DNA of 64,000 bases. Source: Kaistella soli (GTDB taxonomy: Bacteria; Bacteroidota; Bacteroidia; Flavobacteriales; Weeksellaceae). The stretch's first letter is position 1. Each line of letters opens with the position of its first letter. Shown here in pieces: positions 58,626 to 64,000 of the stretch. The position numbers were made by a program, and so were the translations under genes. The notes beneath the pieces were generated by a model. That model had not been told where the DNA came from and did not search any database. It saw nothing but the letters and a program-made list of their open reading frames with translations. The stretch is taken from positions 377,747 through 441,746 of the forward strand of contig NZ_JAHOPF010000004.1 in assembly GCF_019038595.1 (NCBI RefSeq), read 5' to 3'.

Positions 58626-59852
58626 ATGTATTCAGTAATTGATATAGAAAGTAACGGAGCAGGTTTCAGGAAAGAAAGCATCATTGAAATTGCCGTTTAT
58701 AAATACGATGGTCACGAAATTGTGGACCAATTTATTTCATTGGTAAACCCCGAAAGCGACATCACCCCATTTGTCCAGAAACTGACCAAAATTTCGCCTA
58801 AAATGGTGAAAACAGCTCCTAAATTCCATGAAATTGCAAAAAGAGTGGTCGAAATAACCGAAAACACCACTTTAGTCGGTCACAATATCGATTTCGATTA
58901 CAGAATGCTTAGACAGGAATTCAAACGCCTTGGTTACGAATTCAAAATCAATACTTTAGACACCATTCCACTAGCAAAGAAACTAATTCCTGAGGCCGAA
59001 AGTTATTCTTTAGGAAAACTGGTAAAATCGCTGGGGATACCTTTACTCGATCAGCACCGCGCTTCCGGAGATGCACGGGCAACTTTAGACCTTTTTAAAC
59101 TTTTGATGATTAAGGACAAAGATTCCGAAATCATTCAGCAGCATCATGAAGAATTCAATGCTAAAACCTACCTCAACAAAGTAAGAAACCTCACTCAGGA
59201 CTTGCCCTTCGAAAGAGGAATTATCTATCTGCAGAACGCTGAAGGAAAAATTATTTTCTGTGATTTCGTGGATGATTTAAGCAAGTTTTCGAAAGTTATT
59301 TTCAATTCAAAATCAAAACGCTGGAAACAGATTCAGGAAGATGTTGAACAGATTCATTATGATTTAACAGGAAATGATATTCTTGCTAAACTCATGATGA
59401 AAAGCAAAGGTTTGAGAAAACGCGAAACACTTCAGTTCGGGCTTTATCATAAAAACGGGAAATATTTTGTAGAGAAAATTTCCAGTCAGAAAGAAGGTAA
59501 ACCTCTGTTGAAATTCAAATCATTCACCCAAGGCCTTAAAGCGGTAAGTTTCATCAAAAGCCAAACAAGATTTGTTGACCCGGACGAATTGACAAAAGCA
59601 ATAAGTCTGAAAAACAGAACGGAAATGTGGCTGTCCGCAGGCCGGACCTTAGGTGAAAAATCTTTTCTCATTTTTGAAAAAGGACATCTGAAAAGTTATG
59701 GATTTTACGAACTTCATACCCAAATCAACACTCTGAAAAAAATTACAGCTTTAAGAATCAATATAGAAACATCAGCAGCTGATTTGGAGAACGACCTGAA
59801 ACTGGCGCTTTTGCGTGGTGATTTTGAAATTTCGGCAATACCATCAAAATAA
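58626..59852 (+). CDS. DnaQ-like exonuclease with degenerate GIY-YIG domain
   Basis: 408 residues. Residues 1-165 form a complete DEDDh exonuclease: DIE (Asp6, Glu8), GHNIDFD (Asp89), His144 and Asp149 (QHRASGDA). Residues about 192-265 align by pattern with the GIY-YIG domain found in relatives, but the motifs are decayed: GIIY at 198 for GIY and FCD at 211 for YIG. The later LTGN block (247-250) persists. So the 3'-5' exonuclease is likely active and the second nuclease dead. The role is probably DNA repair; the HerA-like gene precedes it. Confidence 0.82.
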   Translation: MYSVIDIESNGAGFRKESIIEIAVYKYDGHEIVDQFISLVNPESDITPFVQKLTKISPKMVKTAPKFHEIAKRVVEITENTTLVGHNIDFDYRMLRQEFKRLGYEFKINTLDTIPLAKKLIPEAESYSLGKLVKSLGIPLLDQHRASGDARATLDLFKLLMIKDKDSEIIQQHHEEFNAKTYLNKVRNLTQDLPFERGIIYLQNAEGKIIFCDFVDDLSKFSKVIFNSKSKRWKQIQEDVEQIHYDLTGNDILAKLMMKSKGLRKRETLQFGLYHKNGKYFVEKISSQKEGKPLLKFKSFTQGLKAVSFIKSQTRFVDPDELTKAISLKNRTEMWLSAGRTLGEKSFLIFEKGHLKSYGFYELHTQINTLKKITALRINIETSAADLENDLKLALLRGDFEISAIPSK

Positions 59853-59912
59853 ATAGTGCAGAATTAAATAAAAAAAATTATTTTTGAAAAAAATTTCAGA
59901 AATCACATAAAT

Positions 59913-59990
59913 ATGAATGCTTTTACATCAATAAAGAAAGTTACTTCTAAGGGGAAAAAGATGTCCTCTAAGGGAAATATGGTGTGTTAA
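59913..59990 (+). CDS. Lys-rich leader peptide upstream of lysA
   Basis: 25 codons, ATG at 59913 and TAA at 59988-59990. Lys at positions 8, 9, 13, 15, 16 and 20 (six of 25); residues 7-16 read IKKVTSKGKK and the C terminus is MVC. The nucleotide unit TCTAAGGG occurs twice (SKG repeated). It lies between its own promoter and an intrinsic terminator, so it is likely translated for regulation of lysA. A stand-alone basic peptide is the alternative. Confidence 0.6.
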   Translation: MNAFTSIKKVTSKGKKMSSKGNMVC

Positions 59991-60017
59991 GAGCTGAATA
60001 TTGATAACCAAATAATC

Positions 60018-60048
60018 AAGCAGGCTCTTTCGGGGCTTGCTTTTTTTT
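60018..60048 (+). terminator. Intrinsic terminator (attenuator) before lysA
   Basis: Stem AAGCAGGCTC with GGGCTTGCTT-type 3' arm (two or three G-U pairs), short loop around 60028-60032, then eight T residues. It leaves no room for a separate lysA promoter. Confidence 0.88.
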
Positions 60049-60068
60049 ATTTTAAATTAAATGATAAA

Positions 60069-61268
60069 ATGACCAACAAAGATCTGTTAAAAATTGCTGA
60101 ACAATATGGCACGCCTACCTACGTGTACGACGCCGAATCCATTAAAATTCAATACGAAAAACTTACTTCGTCTTTTCATAAGAGCACGAGGTTTTTCTAT
60201 GCCTGCAAAGCGCTCTCAAATATTAATATTCTAAAATACGTTAAAAGTCTGGGTGGTAATCTGGACTGCGTTTCGATAAATGAAGTAAAACTTGGACTGA
60301 AAGCCGGTTTCGAACCAGCAAAAATACTCTTCACCCCAAACTGTGTTGATTTGGCTGAAATCGAAGAAGCCATGTCTTGCAAAGTCCATATCAATATTGA
60401 TAACATGTCGATTTTGGAACAGTTCGGAAACAAATACGGTGATTCCTATCCCATTTTTGTGAGAATTAATCCACACATTTTTGCCGGAGGAAACTATAAA
60501 ATTTCGACCGGACACATCGATTCAAAATTCGGGATTTCCATTCATCAGCTCCGTCATATTGAGCGCGTGATGAAAACCACCAACATCAATGTAGAAGGAC
60601 TTCACATGCATACCGGAAGCGAAATCAAGGATCCAAATGTTTTTCTTGAAGGCCTGGAAATCATGTTCAGTCTTGCCGAACATTTTCCTAACCTGAAATA
60701 TCTGGATATGGGAAGCGGCTTTAAAGTTCCTTATCAGGAAGGTGACATGGAAACGGACGTTAAAGCGCTCGGCAAAAAAGTAGAAAAAGCACTTAGTGAT
60801 TTTTCGCAGGAATCAGGTAAAAAATTTGAACTTTGGTTCGAACCCGGAAAATATCTGGTAAGCAAAAGCGGTCATCTTATTGTAAAAACAAATGTCATCA
60901 AACAGACGACAGCAACGGTTTTTGCAGGAATCAACTCAGGGTTCAACCATCTGATCCGCCCAATGTTTTACGATTCGTATCATATCATCGAAAATCTTTC
61001 CAATCCTAAAGGCGCTGAAAGAATTTACACCGTTGTCGGAAACATCTGTGAAACTGACACTTTCGCCTGGGACAGAAAGTTAAACGAAGTTCGCGAGGGC
61101 GACATTCTCGTTTTTAGAAACGCCGGGGCTTATGGTTTCGAAATGAGTTCAAACTTTAACTCCCGACTGAAACCTGCGGAGGTACTGTTCCTTGACGGAA
61201 AAGCACATTTGATCAGAAAACGCGACGAATTTGAAGACTTGCTGAAAAACCAGATTGAGGTGTTGTAA
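60069..61268 (+). CDS. lysA: Diaminopimelate decarboxylase
   Basis: 399 residues, PLP-dependent fold III decarboxylase making L-lysine from meso-diaminopimelate, the last step of the pathway. PLP Lys47 in RFFYACKALSNI; EGLHMHTGSEI; LDMGSGFKVPY; the substrate blocks EPGKYLV, GNICETDTFAWD and NAGAYGFEMSSNFN. Length is standard. It begins 20 bases after an intrinsic terminator, so expression probably depends on read-through controlled by the leader. Confidence 0.95.
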   Translation: MTNKDLLKIAEQYGTPTYVYDAESIKIQYEKLTSSFHKSTRFFYACKALSNINILKYVKSLGGNLDCVSINEVKLGLKAGFEPAKILFTPNCVDLAEIEEAMSCKVHINIDNMSILEQFGNKYGDSYPIFVRINPHIFAGGNYKISTGHIDSKFGISIHQLRHIERVMKTTNINVEGLHMHTGSEIKDPNVFLEGLEIMFSLAEHFPNLKYLDMGSGFKVPYQEGDMETDVKALGKKVEKALSDFSQESGKKFELWFEPGKYLVSKSGHLIVKTNVIKQTTATVFAGINSGFNHLIRPMFYDSYHIIENLSNPKGAERIYTVVGNICETDTFAWDRKLNEVREGDILVFRNAGAYGFEMSSNFNSRLKPAEVLFLDGKAHLIRKRDEFEDLLKNQIEVL

Positions 61269-61406
61269 ATTACTTTACCCACTAAAATCCAATTACATCA
61301 TTAATAGAAGTTTGGAGAACGATTATTTCGGACATAGAAACTAAAAAACACTCGCTAAATTTTAAGTTACCTCAAAAAAACAGTAACTTTAATCAAAATT
61401 CACACA

Positions 61407-61889
61407 ATGAAAAAGTTATTGATATTATTAGTATTTTCTTTCACATATGGCCATGCCCAATATCTCGTAGAAGACAATGATATTAGTGAAAATACGAAGG
61501 AACTTGGCAAAATATCTGTTTTTTATGAACTCAACAACCCATTGGAATTTTATCGCTTGAAATGCGATAACGCAGTCTATGCACAATTTCCCGGCGGCGA
61601 AAACGCCTTTAAGCGCACACTTTACCAGAACATGCAAAGTGTGGTGAATTCCGGGGTTTACTCTGTAAACGGCACTTTTGAACTTCAGATTTCCATTAAT
61701 AAATCAGGTAAACTGGAAAGTTTCCAACTAAAACCAGAGGTACCGAACAGCAACTTGCTTTACCGTGATCTGGAAATGGCTTTAAAAAAAATAACCACAA
61801 AATGGACACCGGGCAGTTGCAGCGGAGTGCCTGTAGATTCAAAACTACGGCTAAAAGTGAATTTCAGAACAGACAGTTTTGATATCTAA
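61407..61889 (+). CDS. Exported TonB_C-like domain protein
   Basis: 160 residues. Signal peptide cleaved near YGHAQ (about residue 18). The C-terminal 80 residues (VNGTFELQISINKSGKLESFQ to KWTPGSCSGVPVDSKLRLKVNF) have the TonB C-terminal pattern with the W-x-P...G-x-P-V block. There is no retained membrane anchor or Pro-rich linker, so it is unlikely to act as an energy transducer. Function unknown. A terminator-like hairpin follows. Confidence 0.65.
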   Translation: MKKLLILLVFSFTYGHAQYLVEDNDISENTKELGKISVFYELNNPLEFYRLKCDNAVYAQFPGGENAFKRTLYQNMQSVVNSGVYSVNGTFELQISINKSGKLESFQLKPEVPNSNLLYRDLEMALKKITTKWTPGSCSGVPVDSKLRLKVNFRTDSFDI

Positions 61890-61894
61890 AGTAA

Positions 61895-61927
61895 AAAGCT
61901 TTGCGGACAACTGCAAAGTTTTCTTTT
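61895..61927 (+). terminator. Probable terminator
   Basis: Stem CTTTGC / GCAAAG (61899-61904, 61913-61918) with an 8-base loop, followed by TTTTCTTTT. Confidence 0.55.
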
Positions 61928-62041
61928 AACTTTAAAAAATTTAAACTACATCTCTTTTTTGATCTTTTTACGAGTTTTCATGTTGCACAGCAAAAAAACA
62001 GCAAACCGAGGAAAAAGACATTTATTTTTAAATGAAATCAC

Positions 62042-62773
62042 ATGATAAAAAATTACTTTCTTTTACTTCTTTTTAGCCCAGTATTGTTCTTTACTCAGAT
62101 TTTAGGTAGTTTCCCGGAAAACCAGACGCCTTACAGCGGAGGCTATGGCGCATATTACAAAGACTTTCACGATATTATTGTTGAGGAAAACTTGCTGCCC
62201 TGCGAGAATAAATCCGAATTTTACCAATTTTCGGTTCTTATAAATACCGATGGTTCCATTAATTTTATCAAAGATCTGCATCAGAATCATCTCGTAGCGA
62301 ACAGATGCGCATCTGAACTTGCAAGAGAAGTTGCAAAAAAGATGATCAAATGGAATCCGTCAACAGTAGACGGAATAAAACAGCCGGCCATAGCCAACTT
62401 TATGATTTTCCCTGATGACCTTTTTAAAAGTGACAAAACAGATTATTCACCTTCAATTACCTATCCACGCTATAACAGCCATGAAGAAAATCATCTTGAT
62501 TATTTTAAAAAACAACTTCTTGCAAATCTTGACTTGAGAAGATTCGATTGGAATGATCGGTTTACTGTAGAAGCTGAATTTTTAATATCCAAAGAAGGCA
62601 CAATAAAAGATATTGTGCTGACTAAAAAAACAGGTCTGGAAGAATTTGACCGAATGGTTTTTTACGCATTTAAAGAAATGAAAAAGAAATGGAAGCCCGC
62701 AACCATCAACGGCCAACCCGTAGATTTCAGATTCAAATATCAGTTAACCGCCATTACAGATCCAAAAGATTAG
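62042..62773 (+). CDS. Exported TonB_C-like protein, tandem paralogue 1
   Basis: 243 residues. Signal peptide cleaved near FFTQI (about residue 18-20). Two repeats of a TonB_C-like beta fold: residues about 35-125 (with Cys in LLPCENKSE and NRCASELAREVAKK) and about 145-240 (FTVEAEFLISKEGTIKDIVLTKKTGLEEFDRMV ... KKWKPATINGQPVDFRF). The conserved Cys pair may form a disulfide. Clearly related to the next protein over its whole length. No ExbB/ExbD genes nearby. Confidence 0.68.
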   Translation: MIKNYFLLLLFSPVLFFTQILGSFPENQTPYSGGYGAYYKDFHDIIVEENLLPCENKSEFYQFSVLINTDGSINFIKDLHQNHLVANRCASELAREVAKKMIKWNPSTVDGIKQPAIANFMIFPDDLFKSDKTDYSPSITYPRYNSHEENHLDYFKKQLLANLDLRRFDWNDRFTVEAEFLISKEGTIKDIVLTKKTGLEEFDRMVFYAFKEMKKKWKPATINGQPVDFRFKYQLTAITDPKD

Positions 62774-62776
62774 TGC

Positions 62777-63496
62777 ATGAAATATCAATTATTTTTACTT
62801 TTTACCTTTTTTGCCTTTAACTCATATTTTTCTCAGGACATTTATGCTTACCCGGAAGACCAGACCGACTATACCGGAGGAAACATCCAGTTCTATAAGG
62901 ATTTCCGAAAGGTAATTGTCGAAAAAAAACTCCAACCTTGCAGCAATAAAAACGAAAGTTTCAATTTCAGAGTTTTGATATATCCTGACAAGACCATCAA
63001 GTATGTGAAAAATGAAGATCCTGTAAGTTCAGAACAGAATAAATGCGCTTTGGAGCTTTCCAAAGAAGTTGCAAAATATCTAACCGGCTGGAACCCCGCT
63101 GTTGTTGATGGAAAAAAAGTGCCGGCTGTAACAGGTTTCTGGATTATACCTCATGAGCTTTTTCAGGATTTAAAAGAAGGTTACGATCCGGTAAACGATA
63201 TGATATTGCCGGAGTATGAGGGCGGAATTAATAAATTCCGGCAAAAAGTATTGCAAAGTATTGATTTGACCCGTTTCAAATTTGACGGAAAATTTAAGCT
63301 TTTGGTTACTTTTATCATTGAAGCCGACGGAAAGATGAGCAATATAGAGCTTGTAGAAACAACAGGCTTTAAACCATTCGATGATATGGTAATCACCAGC
63401 ATTTCAAAAATAAAAAATAAATGGACTCCAGGGAGCATCCACGGTATTCCAGTGAGATCACGTTTTAAATTGCCTCTGGCTTTCGCAATGGAATAA
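62777..63496 (+). CDS. Exported TonB_C-like protein, tandem paralogue 2
   Basis: 239 residues. Signal peptide cleaved after YFSQ (about residue 19). Same two-fold layout as its neighbour: YPEDQTDYTGGNIQFYKDFRKVIVE at the start, Cys in LQPCSNKNE and NKCALELSKEVAKY, and the closing KWTPGSIHGIPVRSRFKLPLAF. It starts three bases after the neighbour's stop, so the two are co-transcribed and arose by duplication. Function unknown. Confidence 0.68.
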   Translation: MKYQLFLLFTFFAFNSYFSQDIYAYPEDQTDYTGGNIQFYKDFRKVIVEKKLQPCSNKNESFNFRVLIYPDKTIKYVKNEDPVSSEQNKCALELSKEVAKYLTGWNPAVVDGKKVPAVTGFWIIPHELFQDLKEGYDPVNDMILPEYEGGINKFRQKVLQSIDLTRFKFDGKFKLLVTFIIEADGKMSNIELVETTGFKPFDDMVITSISKIKNKWTPGSIHGIPVRSRFKLPLAFAME

Positions 63497-63525
63497 AAAC
63501 TCCTGCCATTCTGTCACAAAATTCC

Positions 63526-63533
63526 TATCTTTG
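63526..63533 (+). promoter_or_regulatory. -7 promoter element of miaB
   Basis: TATCTTTG fits TAnnTTTG; start site near 63540, leader about 50 nt. Confidence 0.5.
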
Positions 63534-63542
63534 CATTTTAAT

Positions 63543-63576
63543 ACCTCACGGATAGTTTTACACCTATACGGGAGGT
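63543..63576 (+). promoter_or_regulatory. Leader hairpin of miaB
   Basis: ACCTC (63543-63547) pairs with GAGGT (63572-63576), ATAG (63552-63555) with CTAT (63564-63567), around an 8-base loop. The intervening ACGG on both sides can form two C-G pairs flanked by A-G mismatches. GGAGG lies in the 3' arm. The hairpin starts within a few bases of the inferred 5' end. Confidence 0.5.
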
Positions 63577-63591
63577 CCAAAATCTTACAAA

Positions 63592-64000
63592 GTGCAGGAA
63601 AAATATATAGACGAAACCAAACAGGGTGAAGCTTTCGCCATCGCAGAAAAACCTACTAATTCTAAAAAACTGTTTCTTGAAAGTTACGGTTGCCAGATGA
63701 ATTTTTCAGATTCTGAAATCGTTGCTTCTATTTTGAACGAACAGGGTTATAACACAACTTTAAAAGCAGAAGAGGCCGATTTAATTTTACTCAATACCTG
63801 TTCCATCCGTGAAAAAGCTGAACAGACCGTGAGAATGCGTCTGTCTCAGTTTAAAAACTTAAAAAAAGAGAAACCAAATCTTACCGTAGGCGTGCTTGGT
63901 TGTATGGCTGAACGTCTGAAAACCAAATTTCTGGATGAGGAACAGTTGGTTGATCTCGTGGTTGGCCCTGATGCTTACAGGGATTTACCAAATTTATTGA
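63592..64000 (+). CDS. miaB: tRNA-2-methylthio-N6-dimethylallyladenosine synthase, N-terminal part
   Basis: Partial: 136 codons to the window end. GTG start at 63592 gives a protein beginning [15 protein letters not shown]. The UPF0004 domain is visible with its three cluster Cys in [28 protein letters not shown] and [10 protein letters not shown]. The radical SAM and TRAM domains would lie beyond the window. MiaB methylthiolates A37 of tRNAs reading UNN codons. RNLRK-type MtaB features are absent and the [10 protein letters not shown] block fits MiaB. Confidence 0.93.
   Translation, partial: MQEKYIDETKQGEAFAIAEKPTNSKKLFLESYGCQMNFSDSEIVASILNEQGYNTTLKAEEADLILLNTCSIREKAEQTVRMRLSQFKNLKKEKPNLTVGVLGCMAERLKTKFLDEEQLVDLVVGPDAYRDLPNLL

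Larger units (their letters stand above)
59879..60048 (+). promoter_or_regulatory. Putative lysine attenuator leader of lysA
   Basis: A -7 element TATTTTTG (59879-59886) implies a start site near 59893. The leader encodes a 25-residue peptide with six Lys codons (59913-59990), then a terminator (60018-60048) that ends 20 bases before lysA. AAGAGCT at 59989-59995, overlapping the peptide stop codon, is complementary to GGCTCTT at 60023-60029 in the 5' arm of the terminator and could form an antiterminator. A ribosome stalled at Lys codons would leave 59989-59995 free; one at the stop codon would cover it. All by inspection, no folding was run. Confidence 0.65.

Noticed and set aside
59879-60068. 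L-box lysine riboswitch upstream of lysA
   Set aside because: The leader is only about 175 bases, shows none of the five-helix junction conserved blocks I know, and codes for a peptide.
63543-63576. preQ1 riboswitch in the miaB leader
   Set aside because: The A-rich tail and C-rich loop pairing of preQ1-I are absent, and miaB is not a queuosine gene.
1-64000. CRISPR array, prophage, insertion sequence or toxin-antitoxin pair
   Set aside because: No regularly spaced repeats, integrase, transposase or small paired toxin genes were found in any frame.

Overview
The window looks like chromosomal DNA of a member of the Flavobacteriia, most like Chryseobacterium/Kaistella (Weeksellaceae). This is inferred from gene content: a fused CcoN-CcoO oxidase subunit, a CcoP with one haem, SusD-free TonB receptor biology, DUF4251, DUF4349 and haem_bd families. 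Many start codons also lie just downstream of the Bacteroidota -7 element TAnnTTTG, and Shine-Dalgarno sequences are mostly absent. Coding density is high. There is no prophage, insertion sequence, CRISPR array or rRNA operon. One tRNA (Asn-GTT) is present. The only gene-free stretch over 300 bases (47324-47673) holds two terminators, that tRNA and its promoter.

Layout. 1-4150: an Ig-like lipoprotein, a haem-binding protein, panB and a Crp/Fnr regulator. 4241-13085: a complete cbb3 oxidase locus (ccoI, ccoS, fused ccoNO, ccoQ, ccoP, ccoG, ccoH, a DsbD_2/TauE-like membrane protein), transcribed away from the regulator. 13173-20541: a Met-rich lipoprotein, serS, a four-gene surface-glycan cluster (glycosyltransferase, AsnB-like amidotransferase, flippase, lipoprotein) and a small cytosolic protein. 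20600-26010: an Fe-S oxidoreductase pair, an MlaD-type MCE protein and a PpiD/SurA-like foldase. 26248-38304: lon, an AI-2E-type exporter, DoxX, DUF4349, pgi, folD, queE, a sugar-phosphate transferase, then mlaE-mlaF and a beta-barrel protein. 38337-49566: small membrane and lipoproteins, an M48 protease, meaB, dipeptide epimerase, cytochrome c, CsaA-like, exonuclease, SufT-like, two OsmC paralogues, HMG-CoA lyase, pepT, tRNA-Asn, rseP and an outer-membrane protein. 49690-54347: a nitrilase-family amidase and a sulfur/persulfide module (thioredoxin, rhodanese, persulfide dioxygenase-rhodanese, TauE). 54439-56907: an OprC-like copper TonB receptor with a Cys/Met/His-rich partner. 57046-64000: HerA-like ATPase, DnaQ-like exonuclease, lysA with a leader, three TonB_C-like exported proteins and the start of miaB.

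The most striking signal is upstream of lysA. A short transcript has its own promoter and encodes a 25-residue peptide with six lysine codons. An intrinsic terminator follows, ending 20 nt before the lysA start codon. The sequence at the peptide's stop codon is complementary to the 5' arm of that terminator. This is the architecture of a ribosome-mediated lysine attenuator. A second theme is copper and respiration: palindromes with a TGA-N6-TCA core sit next to the Crp/Fnr gene, upstream of ccoS and upstream of the copper receptor operon, which suggests a shared regulon.
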